Origin: Bradyrhizobium sp. JYMT SZCCT0428
GTDB taxonomy: Bacteria > Pseudomonadota > Alphaproteobacteria > Rhizobiales > Xanthobacteraceae
Direction of reading: 5' to 3'
DNA: 64,000 nucleotides
Assembly (NCBI RefSeq): GCF_018131075.1
Contig: NZ_JAFCLS010000014.1
Location: 1-64,000, forward strand
The stretch's first letter is position 1. Each line of letters begins with the position of its first letter. The notes under the pieces were generated by a model. That model was given only the letters and a program-made list of their open reading frames with translations. It had not been told where the DNA came from and did no database searches. Shown here in pieces: positions 17,265 through 27,093 of this stretch. Both the position numbers and the translations under genes were made by a program.

Positions 17265-17762
17265 TCAGGGCGCTTTTGCGGCGGGTACCCCCAGGAAGGA
17301 ATCATACAATAGGGCTGCTACCCCGGCAACAATGGCCACATCCGCAAGGTTAAACACGTACCAATTGAAGGTATTTCCCCCGATCTGGACGTGGAAAAGG
17401 GCAAAATCGACCACCGCGCCATAGGCGACCCGGTCGATGGCGTTACCAACAGCCCCGCCGATGATCAGGCCGAGCGCCACGGTGGCCAGCCAATTGCGCG
17501 AGTGGGCCATCCAGACCGCCAGAACGACCACGGCCACCGCCTTGATCGCGGTCAGGATGGCCTGGGCCAGGAAGCCGTCGTTCTGGAACCAGCCGAAGCT
17601 GATCCCGGGATTCATGTGCAGCGCCAGGTCGAAGAACGGCGTGACCGTTACCCTACCCCGATGTTCGATATCGAACACGAACAGCAGCCAGAGTTTCGAG
17701 GCCTGGTCGAGCACCAGGGCTGCGACGGCGGCGATGATGCCGGGGCGGAGGTGAGGGCTCAT
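17265..17762 (-). CDS. lspA: Lipoprotein signal peptidase LspA
   Basis: A 165-residue inner-membrane aspartyl peptidase that removes signal peptides from prolipoproteins. Start MSPHLRPG (17762); upstream sequence belongs to a palindromic repeat. Four hydrophobic segments, with DQASKLW early, and both catalytic aspartates in GNAIDRVAYGAVVDF and FNLADVAI. It is in the usual cluster with ileS, 180 bases away and separated only by a repeat. Confidence 0.94.
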   Translation of the reverse strand: MSPHLRPGIIAAVAALVLDQASKLWLLFVFDIEHRGRVTVTPFFDLALHMNPGISFGWFQNDGFLAQAILTAIKAVAVVVLAVWMAHSRNWLATVALGLIIGGAVGNAIDRVAYGAVVDFALFHVQIGGNTFNWYVFNLADVAIVAGVAALLYDSFLGVPAAKAP

Positions 17763-17789
17763 GGCACTGAAGCCGCCGCAAAAACAGGT

Positions 17790-17914
17790 GTCGTCCCCGC
17801 GAACGCGGGGACCCATACACCGTGTCGCTTCTGCCCTGAAAGGTCTTCGTTCATCGACTGTTGTCTACTACGGACGCCGGTGGTTATGGGTCCCTGCGTT
17901 CGCAGGGACGACGA
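17790..17914. repeat. Intergenic palindrome (GGGTCCCTGCGTTCGCAGGGACGAC type)
   Basis: Outer arms GTCGTCCCCGCGAACGCGGG and GGTCCCTGCGTTCGCAGGGA surround an inner part with CACCG and GGTGG. Related copies lie at 38203-38325, 46296-46417, 47877-48003 and 63244-63365. It fills the gap between ileS and lspA and would be transcribed if they form one operon. Confidence 0.88.
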
Positions 17915-17942
17915 TAGAATCTTAGACTCGCACTCCAGAATC

Positions 17943-20900
17943 CTAGACACCCACTCCGAGTACTTTCCACTCCCGCAGCGCCTGCGCGTCGCGGGGGGAG
18001 ACATCGGGATATTCGGCGTCGTCGCCCACGGTCGGCAGGATCTTCCACGACCGCGCGCATTTGGTGCCGACGGCCTTTTCGACCACGACCGCGACGCCGG
18101 GAACGTCGGCGAGGGTGAAGGCCGCGGCCGGCGCGTCGTCATTGGTCACCATCGCGTTCGAGGTGATGCACACTTCGGCCAGATCGACGTCGAACAGCGT
18201 GTTGAAGATCGCCTTGTCCGACACATAGACCAGGGGCGAAGCTTCCAGCGACGAGCCGATGTTCTTGGCGGCGCGTTCGAGTTCGAGTGCGCCGGTGACG
18301 ACGCGTCTGACGTCGCGAATGGTTTCCCATTTCGCAGCCAGGGCATCGTCGCGGAATGAACCCAGATCTGTCGGGAACAGCGTCAGGTGCACCGAGGGCT
18401 CGGCGCCCGGCCGGTACATCCGCCAGGCTTCGTCGGTCGTGAAGCTCAGCACCGGGGCCAGCCATTTCAGGATCGAGTCGCAGATGATGTCGATCGTGGT
18501 CAGCGCCGCCTTGCGCACCGGAGACGACGGCGCGTCGCAATACAGCACGTCTTTCCGGATGTCGAAATAGAACGCCGACAGTTCGGTGTTCATGAACGCC
18601 GACAGGCTGGCGACAACCGTCTTGTAATCGAACTCGGCATAGGCCTGCCGCACGATCGCGGCTTGTCCGCCGAGTTGATGCAGCATCAGCCGCTCGAGTT
18701 CCGGCATCTCCTCATGCGCGACCGCGTCACGGGACTTGAAGTGGTGCAGCGTGCCGAGCATCCAGCGGATCGAGTTGCGCAGCTTCTTGTAGGTCTCGAC
18801 GGTGTTTTTCAGGATTTCCGCCCCGATGCGCTGGTCGTCGGCATAATCGGTCGAACAGACCCACAGCCGCAAAATATCTGCGCCGGAATCCTTCATCACC
18901 TTTTGCGGCTCGACGGTGTTGCCGAGCGACTTCGACATCTTGCGGCCGTTCTCATCCAGCGTGAAGCCGTGCGTCAGCACCACGTCATACGGCGCGCGGC
19001 CGCGGGTGCCGCAGCTTTCCAGCAGCGAGGAATGAAACCAGCCGCGATGCTGGTCTGAGCCTTCCAGATACATCACGGTGTCCTCGCCGCCATCGACCTT
19101 GCGGACGATGTTGCCGAGCGTCGGAAAATTCTGGTGGTCTTCCAGCACGAAAGCGTGCGTCGAGCCGGAATCGAACCAGACGTCGCAGATGTCATCGACC
19201 TTCTTCCAGTCTTCGCCGGCACGGGATCCGAGAAAGCGTTCGCGGGCGCCGTCCATGTACCAGGCGTCGGCGCCTTCCTCCATGAAGGCCTCGGCGATGC
19301 GCTGGTTGACGATTTCGTCCTGCAGGATTTCGGCGGAGCCGTCGCCCTTTTCGCGCACGAACACCGCGATCGGCACGCCCCAGGCGCGCTGGCGGGAGAT
19401 CACCCAGTCGGGGCGGCCGGCGATCATGCCGTTGATGCGGTTTTGCCCGGCGGGCGGCACCCATTGCGTCACCGAGATCGCATGCAGCGCGCGGGCGCGC
19501 AGCGTATCGCCGGGCTTGGCCTTGCCGTTGTCGGCGATGTCCTTGTCCATCGCGATGAACCATTGCGGCGTGTTGCGGAAGATCACCGGCTTCTTCGAGC
19601 GCCAGGAATGCGGATACTGATGTTTGAGGCGGCCGCGCGCCAAGAGCTTGCCGCCTTCGATCAGCACCTTGATCACGGCCTCGTTGGCGTCGCCCTTTTC
19701 GCCCTTGTCGTTGATCACGCGCTTGCCGGTGAAGCCCGGGGCGTGGTCGGTGAAGGCGCCGTTCTCGTCGACGGTATAGGGGATCGCGGTATTGATGCCG
19801 CGGCTGTCGAGTTCGCGCGCATTCGCCATCCAGGCGTCGAAGTCTTCGCGGCCGTGGCCGGGCGCGGTGTGCACGAAGCCGGTGCCGGTGTCGTCGGTGA
19901 CGTGGTCGCCGGGCAGCAGCGGCACGGTGAATTCGTATCCGCCGCTGAAGCCCTTCAGCGGATGGGCGCATTCCACCGCGTCGAGCGTGTCGGCCGGCAG
20001 CTCGCGCACCTTCTTGTAGGCGGTGACGCGCGCCTGCTTGAACACGCTCTCGGCGAGCGCATCGGCGAGGATCAGGAGGTCGCCGTTCTTGGCCCAATTG
20101 TCCGCAGGCGCGTCGGTGACCTCAAACAGACCGTAGGCGATCTTCGGCGAGAAGCTGATGGCGCGGTTGCCGGGCAGCGTCCATGGCGTCGTGGTCCAGA
20201 TCACGACGGACGCATTGGCCAGCGCGCCATGCGCCGGCGAGGTCACCGGAAACTTCACCCACACCGTATCCGAGGTGTAGTCCTCATATTCCACCTCGGC
20301 CTCGGCGAGCGCGGTCTTCTCCACCACGCTCCACATCACGGGCTTGGAGCCGCGATAGAGCGTGCCGTTGGCGGCGAACTTCATCAGTTCGCGCGCGATC
20401 TGGGCTTCGGCGGGATAGCTCATGGTGGCGTAGGGATGATCCCAGTCGCCGATGATGCCGAGCCGCTTGAACTCTTCGCGCTGCACGTTGAGCCAGTGCG
20501 TCGCATAGGCGCGGCATTCCTTGCGGAACGCCACCATCGCCGTGGAGTCGCGGAAGTCGGGTTTCGGCTTGCCCTTGGAGCGGTAGTTCTCTTCCTCGAT
20601 CTTCCATTCGATCGGCAGGCCGTGACAGTCCCAGCCCGGCACATAGTTGGAATCGAAGCCGAGCATCTGCTGGCTCTTGGTCACGACGTCCTTGAGGATC
20701 TTGTTCAGCGCGTGGCCGATATGGATATTGCCGTTGGCGTAGGGCGGGCCGTCATGCAGCACGAATTTCGGTCGCCCGTCGGCGGCCTCGCGCAGCCTCT
20801 CGTAGAGACCGATCTTGTTCCAGTGGCTGAGGATTTCCGGCTCGAGCTTGGGCAGGCCGGCGCGCATTGGGAATTCCGTCAGCGGCAGGAACAGGGTCTT

Positions 20901-20951
20901 GGAATAGTCTGGTCCTTCGGACTTTTCGGACTTTTGCGGTTTTTCGGACAT
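17943..20951 (-). CDS. ileS: Isoleucyl-tRNA synthetase
   Basis: A 1002-residue class I synthetase. HIGH is at residues 77-80 ([10 protein letters not shown]) and KMSKS at 671-675; the editing domain contains [11 protein letters not shown]. The C-terminal zinc ribbon seen in E. coli IleS is degenerate: C965 is followed by S968 instead of C (KCARSWK), and the second CxxC is replaced by VSPR at about 984-987. Length otherwise normal. It lies upstream of lspA in the common alphaproteobacterial order ribF-ileS-lspA. Confidence 0.96.
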   Translation of the reverse strand: MSEKPQKSEKSEGPDYSKTLFLPLTEFPMRAGLPKLEPEILSHWNKIGLYERLREAADGRPKFVLHDGPPYANGNIHIGHALNKILKDVVTKSQQMLGFDSNYVPGWDCHGLPIEWKIEEENYRSKGKPKPDFRDSTAMVAFRKECRAYATHWLNVQREEFKRLGIIGDWDHPYATMSYPAEAQIARELMKFAANGTLYRGSKPVMWSVVEKTALAEAEVEYEDYTSDTVWVKFPVTSPAHGALANASVVIWTTTPWTLPGNRAISFSPKIAYGLFEVTDAPADNWAKNGDLLILADALAESVFKQARVTAYKKVRELPADTLDAVECAHPLKGFSGGYEFTVPLLPGDHVTDDTGTGFVHTAPGHGREDFDAWMANARELDSRGINTAIPYTVDENGAFTDHAPGFTGKRVINDKGEKGDANEAVIKVLIEGGKLLARGRLKHQYPHSWRSKKPVIFRNTPQWFIAMDKDIADNGKAKPGDTLRARALHAISVTQWVPPAGQNRINGMIAGRPDWVISRQRAWGVPIAVFVREKGDGSAEILQDEIVNQRIAEAFMEEGADAWYMDGARERFLGSRAGEDWKKVDDICDVWFDSGSTHAFVLEDHQNFPTLGNIVRKVDGGEDTVMYLEGSDQHRGWFHSSLLESCGTRGRAPYDVVLTHGFTLDENGRKMSKSLGNTVEPQKVMKDSGADILRLWVCSTDYADDQRIGAEILKNTVETYKKLRNSIRWMLGTLHHFKSRDAVAHEEMPELERLMLHQLGGQAAIVRQAYAEFDYKTVVASLSAFMNTELSAFYFDIRKDVLYCDAPSSPVRKAALTTIDIICDSILKWLAPVLSFTTDEAWRMYRPGAEPSVHLTLFPTDLGSFRDDALAAKWETIRDVRRVVTGALELERAAKNIGSSLEASPLVYVSDKAIFNTLFDVDLAEVCITSNAMVTNDDAPAAAFTLADVPGVAVVVEKAVGTKCARSWKILPTVGDDAEYPDVSPRDAQALREWKVLGVGV

Positions 20952-21143
20952 GAATGCTCTGGTTTGGCTGAAAAGGCGCGAGATACGCTGGTCATTCGCG
21001 GGGTAAACGGGGAAATCCCGGTCTTGCGCCGAGCCAAGGCTCAGGCGGAAGCCGGGCCGCTAATGGGGATGGTGCGCCGCGCAAACATGGGCTTTCCATA
21101 GCAGCCGGAAGCGGAAATCGCAAAGCCCCGCAGGGCCCGCAGC

Positions 21144-21698
21144 TCAGGACGACCGTTTCGGCCTTGCCGGGTTTCCCGTGACGGTCACTTCAGCGCCGAC
21201 GTCGCGCGTGACCACGCTGCCGGCGCCGATCACGGCTCCGTCGCCGATGGTGACACCGGGCAGGATAATGGCACCGCCGCCGATCCAGACGTCGCTGCCG
21301 ATCCGGACCGGGCGCCCGAATTCGAGGCCCTCGCGCCGTGTCCTGGCGTCGCGGGGATGGTCGGCCGCGTAAATCTGTACGGCGGGCCCGATCTGGGTGC
21401 GGTCGCCGATCGAGACCTCGACGACATCAAGGATGACGCAGTTGAAGTTCATGAACACGCCGTCGCCGAGGCGGATGTTGTAGCCGTAGTCGCAAAAGAA
21501 CGGCGGCCGGATCACGGCATCCTTGCCGACATGGCCGAGGCGTTCGCGGAGCAACGCGTGCCGTTCCGAGACCGGCTGCGCCAGCGCCGCATTGTAGCGC
21601 GCCAGCCAGGCCTTGTTGACGGCCTGTTCGGCGCCGAGTTCGGCGTCGGGGCGATACAATTCGCCCGCGAGCATCTTTTGCTTTTCGCTTCTGCTCAA
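21144..21698 (-). CDS. Maltose/galactoside O-acetyltransferase family protein
   Basis: A 184-residue left-handed beta-helix acetyltransferase. The N-terminal Mac domain has KQKMLAGELYRPDAEL; hexapeptide repeats follow (IGDRTQIGPAVQIYAADHP, IGSDVWIGGGAIILPGVTIG, VIGAGSVVT), including the catalytic-type histidine in AADHP. It would transfer acetyl from acetyl-CoA to a sugar hydroxyl. Its ATG overlaps the TGA of ribF (ATGA), so it is translationally coupled to ribF although the functions seem unrelated. Confidence 0.88.
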   Translation of the reverse strand: MSRSEKQKMLAGELYRPDAELGAEQAVNKAWLARYNAALAQPVSERHALLRERLGHVGKDAVIRPPFFCDYGYNIRLGDGVFMNFNCVILDVVEVSIGDRTQIGPAVQIYAADHPRDARTRREGLEFGRPVRIGSDVWIGGGAIILPGVTIGDGAVIGAGSVVTRDVGAEVTVTGNPARPKRSS

Positions 21699-22666
21699 TC
21701 GATCGCTCCAAGCTTCGGAAACGCATCGGGCGCGGCTGCGAGCGCCGCGCGGGCCCGGGCGCTGTCGTCGTCCATCTGGCGGATCAACGCCTCGATGCCG
21801 TCGAATTTAAGTTCATCGCGGATGAAGGCGATGAAGGCGACGTCGAGCACGGAGCCATAGAGATCGCCCTTGAAGTCGAACAGGAACACTTCCAGCAGCG
21901 GCGCGCCATTGTCGAAGGTCGGACGGCGGCCATAGCTCGCCACGCCGTTCAATCGCTCGGTTCCGCGCCCGACGCGCACCGCATAGATGCCGTGCTTGAG
22001 CGCGCAATTCTTGTCGAGGCGGATGTTGGCGGTGGGATAGCCGAGGTCGCGGCCGCGCTTCTCGCCATGGATCACCTCGCCGGTCGCAAACCACGGTCCG
22101 CCCAGCATCGCGGTGGCGTCGTCGATCTGGCCCTCCGCCAGCGCCATGCGGATCGCGCTGGAGGACACCGGCCGCTCGGCGATGTCGACATGGGCCTGGA
22201 CGTCGACCTCGATCCCGAGCCGCGGCGCCTCGCTGACCAGAAGGCTCGGCGAGCCGACCCGGCCCTTGCCGAAATGGAAGTCGTAGCCGACCGCGATCCC
22301 GCTGATGCCGAGCCGGCCGATCAGGTCATGGTGAATGAAATCTTGCGCCGACGTTCCGGCGCGGCCCTTGTCGAAGGTCATCACCACGGCGCCGGCGAGC
22401 CCGGTGGCGGCCAAGAGCCGGAGCTTGTTGGTCTCGTCCGTGAGACGGAATTGCGGGCTGTTCGGGCTGAAAAAGCTGCGCGGATGCGGCTCGAAGGTCA
22501 CCGCAAAAGCCGGTTTTCCGTGGGCGCGCCCCATGTTCAGCGCGGCTGATATCACGGCCCGGTGACCGAGATGGACGCCGTCGAAATTGCCCATGGCGAC
22601 CACCGCCCCCTTGGGGATATCGGCGGCGGGGGTGGTGTCTCGAATAACGGTAAAACCAGTTGTCAT
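21695..22666 (-). CDS. ribF: Bifunctional riboflavin kinase / FAD synthetase
   Basis: A 323-residue enzyme that makes FMN and then FAD. Start MTTGFTVIRD (22666). The N-terminal nucleotidyl transferase domain has MGNFDGVHLGHRAVI and a HGKPAFAVTFEPHP loop; the C-terminal kinase domain has GRDLGYPTANI and FDNGAPLLEVFLFDF. No FMN riboswitch is seen upstream, unlike ribH2 in this window. Coupled to the downstream acetyltransferase and placed upstream of ileS. Confidence 0.94.
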   Translation of the reverse strand: MTTGFTVIRDTTPAADIPKGAVVAMGNFDGVHLGHRAVISAALNMGRAHGKPAFAVTFEPHPRSFFSPNSPQFRLTDETNKLRLLAATGLAGAVVMTFDKGRAGTSAQDFIHHDLIGRLGISGIAVGYDFHFGKGRVGSPSLLVSEAPRLGIEVDVQAHVDIAERPVSSSAIRMALAEGQIDDATAMLGGPWFATGEVIHGEKRGRDLGYPTANIRLDKNCALKHGIYAVRVGRGTERLNGVASYGRRPTFDNGAPLLEVFLFDFKGDLYGSVLDVAFIAFIRDELKFDGIEALIRQMDDDSARARAALAAAPDAFPKLGAID

Positions 22667-22909
22667 GTGACGGATTCTTGCAGGATTCTTGCCGATTCTA
22701 AAAAGACCGTGGGCCGCGATGCGCGCGGCCGGACCGTGACGCGGGGGCGCGGGCGAAGTCAAGCCGGACGGCTTTGGTTCAAAACCGAGGCAATCCACCT
22801 GCGCCCGATTAACGCGCTGTTTAACGCCTTGATGCTAGGGGTGGGGCGAGGACTGCGGGTCGCGCAGGCCTGCCGATATTTAGTGACCTAAGCGTTAGTG
22901 GGGGAAGAG

Positions 22910-23305
22910 ATGGCGGTTGATTTGTCGATGTCGGTTCTGGTGGTCGATGACTACAACACCATGATCCGCATCATCCGAAATCTTTTGAAGCAGCTCGGCT
23001 TTGAGAATATCGACGATGCCAGCGACGGTTCGGAAGCGCTGAACAAGATGCGCGGCAAGAAATACGGGCTCGTGATTTCCGACTGGAACATGGAGCCGAT
23101 GACCGGCTACGACTTGCTCAAGGAAGTCCGTGCCGATCCTAACCTCGCCACCACGCCCTTCATCATGATCACGGCGGAATCCAAAACCGAGAACGTGATC
23201 GCGGCCAAGAAGGCCGGTGTGAACAATTACATCGTCAAGCCGTTCAACGCGGCGACGCTGAAGACCAAGATCGAGGCGGTCTTCCCGGACATGGCGACGG
23301 CGTAA
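22910..23305 (+). CDS. cheY: CheY-like single-domain response regulator
   Basis: A 131-residue receiver domain with no output domain. The acidic pair is D13-D14, the phospho-acceptor D58 (VISDWN), T88 in FIMIT and K110 in YIVKPFN. Start is the ATG at 22910 (MAVDLSMS); a GTG four codons upstream is also open. The sequence is close to E. coli-type CheY, which binds the flagellar motor. It stands alone on the plus strand between minus-strand genes, with no chemotaxis neighbours. Confidence 0.9.
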   Translation: MAVDLSMSVLVVDDYNTMIRIIRNLLKQLGFENIDDASDGSEALNKMRGKKYGLVISDWNMEPMTGYDLLKEVRADPNLATTPFIMITAESKTENVIAAKKAGVNNYIVKPFNAATLKTKIEAVFPDMATA

Positions 23306-23330
23306 GGCGCTAGCCACAAGCACTAATTTT

Positions 23331-23455
23331 CGTCATGCCCGGCCTTGTGCCGGGCATCCACGTCTTTGGCACCGCGAGTCTGTAAAGACGTGGATGGCCG
23401 GCATAGGCGAGCATAAGCGACGCCGTCCTTCAGACGGCTGTGCCCGGCCATGACG
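23331..23455. repeat. Intergenic palindrome (CGTCATGCCCGG type)
   Basis: Outer arms CGTCATGCCCGGCC and GCCCGGCCATGACG, with inner arms CATCCACGTCTTT and AAAGACGTGGATGGCC. A shared block GACGCCGTCCTTCAGACGGC is a small hairpin by itself and recurs in the copy at 45933-46045. It lies between the convergent cheY and HAD hydrolase genes. Confidence 0.87.
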
Positions 23456-23491
23456 GTGTGTTGAAAGTAGCTGGTATTCAGTCTCCCACGA

Positions 23492-24346
23492 CTACCACTT
23501 CAGCTCCCGCATCAGCGCCTTTGGCGGATGGCCGAACAATTCCCTGACCGAGGCCGGGTCCAGCTGGTCGATGCCTTCGAATTCCTCGGAATGGATGCCG
23601 CGGGTCACGAACAGGCAGTCGATGCCGAAACCCAATGCCCCGGTGAGGTCGGTGCGGACGGAATCGCCGATCGCCAGCACCCGGTCGAGCGGGGCGGCGT
23701 GGCCGCGGTGTTCGGCGGCGAGCGCCATCGCGCGTTCATAGATCGGCCGGTGCGGCTTGCCGTAGAAGATCACCTCGCCGCCGAGTTCGCGATAGAGCTC
23801 GGCGATCGCGCCCGCACAATAGATCAGCCGGTCGCCGCGTTCGACGACGATGTCAGGGTTGGCGCAGATCAGCGGCAGCTTGCGCTCGCGCGCCTGCAGC
23901 ATCATCGCGCGATAATCTTCAGCCGATTCGGTTTCGTCGTCGAACGGTCCGGTGCAGACGATGTAATCAGCCTGTTCGAGCGGAGCCATCACCGGATCAA
24001 GGCCGCGGTAGATCGAATTGTCGCGCTCCGGACCGAGCCAGAAAACCTTCTGTCCCGGATGGTCGGCGACAAACAGCCGGGTCAGATCGCCGGAAGAGAC
24101 GATCGCGTCATAGATCTCGTCGGCGACGCCGAGCTTGCGCAACTGCCGCTGCACCGAATCGGCGGGCCGCGGCGCGTTGGTAATGAGGATGACGGTGCCG
24201 CCGCGCTGGCGAAAGGTGTGCAGCGCCGCACAAGCCTCGGGAAATGCCTCGAGCCCATTGTGCACCACGCCCCAGATATCGGAGAGGATGACTTCCACGC
24301 CATCGACGAGGTCGCTCAGGTTTTCGACGAACCGGAGTGTGGTCAT
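23492..24346 (-). CDS. HAD superfamily class IIA hydrolase (TIGR01459 type)
   Basis: A 284-residue phosphatase-like protein. HAD motif I is degenerate: VEVILSDIWGVVHNGLEAFPEA keeps the first aspartate (DIWG) but lacks the second aspartate of DxD; motif II is ILITNAPRP, motif III K is in YGKPHRPIYERA and motif IV is AIGDSVRTDLTGA. The same DxWGVxH pattern is typical of this subfamily. It sits near ribF in many alphaproteobacteria, here separated from it by cheY. Substrate unknown. Confidence 0.82.
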   Translation of the reverse strand: MTTLRFVENLSDLVDGVEVILSDIWGVVHNGLEAFPEACAALHTFRQRGGTVILITNAPRPADSVQRQLRKLGVADEIYDAIVSSGDLTRLFVADHPGQKVFWLGPERDNSIYRGLDPVMAPLEQADYIVCTGPFDDETESAEDYRAMMLQARERKLPLICANPDIVVERGDRLIYCAGAIAELYRELGGEVIFYGKPHRPIYERAMALAAEHRGHAAPLDRVLAIGDSVRTDLTGALGFGIDCLFVTRGIHSEEFEGIDQLDPASVRELFGHPPKALMRELKW

Positions 24347-24361
24347 GACATCGGGCGCCGG

Positions 24362-25837
24362 TTAGCCCGGACCGGCGGCGCGGCGCGCCAGCGCGGCATT
24401 GCCGGTCGCCCGTGTCGAAGGTTCGATCGCCGGGCTTGCGACGGGAGCAGGGGGGCTTGCAGGCGGGCTTGGGCCATTGGAACCATTGGTGCTGTTCGAA
24501 GTCGCCCCGCCGGTAGCAGATGCCCCCTCGGGCCGCAACGGCCGGGGCGGCGCGAACAGGAAGCCCTGGCCAAACCGCACGTCGAAATCCAAGAGATCGA
24601 CCACCGCGCGCTCGCCCTCGATCTTTTCGGCAATCAGGTCGATGCCGAAGCGGCCGAGCAGATCCGACAGGTCAGAGGGGTGAATGTCCGACGTCGAGCT
24701 CTGCCTGGGATCGAGCAGCAGCGCCGCCGGTACCTTGATGAAGCGGACGCCGCGGTCGGCGAGTTCCCGCGGTTCGATCCGGAGGTCGCTGACATGGTCG
24801 ATCGAGAAACGATAGCCGCGCTGCGACAGCGCCGCCAGATGCTCGGTCTCGGTCGGACCGAGGTTGCGGAACGTGGCCTGCTTGAACTCGAGCACGAAGG
24901 ACGGCGCCAGCGCGCGATTGGCTTCGAGGAAGTCGAGGCATTGCGCGAAGGTCGTGGGATTGGCCAGCGTCGCGGCGGAGACGTTGCAGAACACGCCGAC
25001 ATCCTTGTTGCGCACCATCAGGCGGCGCAGCACCTGCACACAGCGCAACATCACCATGTGATCGATGCGCCCCATCAGGCCGCCGGCTTCGGCGGTGGCG
25101 ATGAAATCGTCGGCGGCAAGAATCTGGTCGTTGTCGTCGCGCAGCCGCGTCACCGCCTCGTAGAAGCGCACCTTGCGCTGCGGCAGCGTCACCATCGGCT
25201 GCAGATAGATGTCGAGCCGGTTCTCCTCGATGGCGTTCTTCACCGCGGCGAGAAGCTGCGGCTGGCTGCGCGCGGCGGCTTCGGCGACGGTCGGCGCGGC
25301 TGATGGTGCCGGCCTGGCGACGACGGGCGGCGCTGCGGATTCGGTGGATAATGGCGGTGAGGTTTGCGGCTCGGCGACGGGCGCAGCCACGATCGCGGCT
25401 GGTGCCGGCGCCGGTGGCGCTGCCGCCGCGCCCGAGGCAATCAGATCCTCATGGCTGGCGACGGAGACCGCGAGCTGCTTGACCAGCACGCCGAGTTCGT
25501 TGATCTCGCCGACCACGGCCTGGATGCGGTCGCTGCTGGCGGAAGTCGCCGACACCACGCGGCCCTCGACGGCCGCGAGCCGGCGGCCGAATTCGGCGAC
25601 CTGGCGGGCGAGGTCGGCGGTGCCGCGGGACAGGTCCGCGATCTGGCTGCCGACATCGGAGCGATCGCGCAGCCGCATCGAAACCGCGTTGTAGAGGATC
25701 AGGAAGGTCAGCGCCGTCAGCGCCACGATCGCGGATTCGGTTCCGCTGATGCCGGCGACCGCATGCAGAACCAGGCCAAGCGAGGCTGCGACCAGCACCA
25801 TGCAGATGGCGATAAAAATCGTCGAAATGCGAATCAT
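24362..25837 (-). CDS. Membrane-anchored protein with degenerate EAL domain
   Basis: A 491-residue protein: two N-terminal membrane segments (TIFIAICMVLVAASLGLVL and SAIVALTALTFLILYNAV), a coiled region, a P/A-rich linker, then an EAL domain from about residue 215 to 440. The signature reads E227-A-V instead of EAL, and the DDFGTG metal motif reads IDHVSDL (D347, then H348 in place of the second D). N in FCNVSAATL, E in LEFKQ, K in FIKVP and Q in FGQGFLF remain. Loss of the second aspartate argues against c-di-GMP hydrolysis and for a binding or scaffold role. The last 50 residues are S, P and A rich. Confidence 0.82.
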   Translation of the reverse strand: MIRISTIFIAICMVLVAASLGLVLHAVAGISGTESAIVALTALTFLILYNAVSMRLRDRSDVGSQIADLSRGTADLARQVAEFGRRLAAVEGRVVSATSASSDRIQAVVGEINELGVLVKQLAVSVASHEDLIASGAAAAPPAPAPAAIVAAPVAEPQTSPPLSTESAAPPVVARPAPSAAPTVAEAAARSQPQLLAAVKNAIEENRLDIYLQPMVTLPQRKVRFYEAVTRLRDDNDQILAADDFIATAEAGGLMGRIDHMVMLRCVQVLRRLMVRNKDVGVFCNVSAATLANPTTFAQCLDFLEANRALAPSFVLEFKQATFRNLGPTETEHLAALSQRGYRFSIDHVSDLRIEPRELADRGVRFIKVPAALLLDPRQSSTSDIHPSDLSDLLGRFGIDLIAEKIEGERAVVDLLDFDVRFGQGFLFAPPRPLRPEGASATGGATSNSTNGSNGPSPPASPPAPVASPAIEPSTRATGNAALARRAAGPG

Positions 25838-25971
25838 GTCGCGCGCTACGCCTTCAGGTCCGAACTACCCCCGCCCGGGAAAACGCTGGTGTCGTCAGGC
25901 ATCGTCCGGTTTGCGCTCCCCCAAGCGCAATAACCTTACCATCAATGTTGATTCGCAGGTCTAGTGTTCTT

Positions 25972-27093
25972 TCAGGAGGCTGGAACCGCCGGTCCCAGCG
26001 TATCGGCCATGGTGGCGCCGCGGCTGCCCATCGGCTTTGGGTGGCCGACGGTGGTATCGACAGCGGTCTGGTGCTCGATTTCCGAATTCAGTTCCGCTCC
26101 GAACAGCACGACGATGGCCGACATCCACATCCACATCATCAGGCCGATGGCGGCGCCGAGCGAACCGTAGGTCGCATTGTAGTCGCCGAATTTCGACAGA
26201 TACCAGGACAGCGCCGCGGAACCGGCGATCCACAGCAGGGCGGCGAGCAGCGTGCCGACACTGAGCCATTTCCACTGCGCCGGCCGCCGGCTCGGTCCGT
26301 ATCGGTAGAGAACGCCGAGCGCCGCCAGCAGGACCGCGAACAATAATGGCCAACGCGCCAGGCTCACGATGAACAGGATGTCCGGAGGCAGGCCCAGATG
26401 ATGGAGCGCCAAAGGAAACGCCACCACGGCGCCGACCATCAACAACAGCGCCGCGATCCCGCCGACGGTGAAGGCCAGCGAGATCAGGTTCAACCTGATG
26501 AAGCTGCGCTTCTCGCGTTCTCCATCGACCGCGTTGAGGGCGTCGATCACGGCCTTGACCCCCGCGTTGGCGCTCCAGATTGCAAGGGCGAGGCCGAACA
26601 GGAAGGCTCCGCCGAGCGCAGTGCTGCCTTTGTCGAGCACCCGCGCAATCTGGTCCTGCACGATCTGGAATGAGCCTTCCGGCAGCATCAGCGCCAGCGT
26701 CTGCAGATTGGCGCCGATGGTCGAGGGATCGGCGAACAGGCCATAGGAGGAAACCAGCGCCGTTACGGCGGGAAACACCGCGAGCAGGCCGAAGAAGACC
26801 ACGCCTGCCGCCGTGGCGAGCAGGCGGTCGTCATTGGCCTGCTCATAGGTACGCCACAGAATGTCTTTCCAGCCGGCCCAGGGAATGCTGAACGGGCTGC
26901 GCGCGCGCCGCCCGCGGCCGGGTTGCGAGAGTTCGCGTGTAAAGTCGCTACCTTTCGCGGCCGCCGGATCGGTCACTGGATTGGCGTGTTCAGGCTCGGA
27001 CGTTAGGAAATAGCGCTGCGCGGTCAGGATCACGAGCGTGGTGGCCGCGATCAGGATCAGATTATCCGTATGTTCGGCGCGGGCGCGGGACAT
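25972..27093 (-). CDS. YihY/BrkB family inner-membrane protein
   Basis: A 373-residue protein with about six hydrophobic segments in the YihY/BrkB pattern (DRLLATAAGVVFFGLLAVFP, TALVSSYGLF, LWSANAGVKAVIDALN-like motif, and GAAIGLMMWMWMSAIVVLFGAELNSE). An extra N-terminal 90 residues start with a membrane-like segment (NLILIAATTLVILTAQRYFL). The ATG overlaps the TGA of the holin-like gene by one base (TGATG). Role unknown; the family was once called ribonuclease BN by mistake. Confidence 0.85.
   Translation of the reverse strand: MSRARAEHTDNLILIAATTLVILTAQRYFLTSEPEHANPVTDPAAAKGSDFTRELSQPGRGRRARSPFSIPWAGWKDILWRTYEQANDDRLLATAAGVVFFGLLAVFPAVTALVSSYGLFADPSTIGANLQTLALMLPEGSFQIVQDQIARVLDKGSTALGGAFLFGLALAIWSANAGVKAVIDALNAVDGEREKRSFIRLNLISLAFTVGGIAALLLMVGAVVAFPLALHHLGLPPDILFIVSLARWPLLFAVLLAALGVLYRYGPSRRPAQWKWLSVGTLLAALLWIAGSAALSWYLSKFGDYNATYGSLGAAIGLMMWMWMSAIVVLFGAELNSEIEHQTAVDTTVGHPKPMGSRGATMADTLGPAVPAS

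Noticed and set aside
19134-21101. 655-codon plus-strand open frame
   Set aside because: Antisense to ileS, with no recognisable domain and a composition typical of reverse-strand frames.
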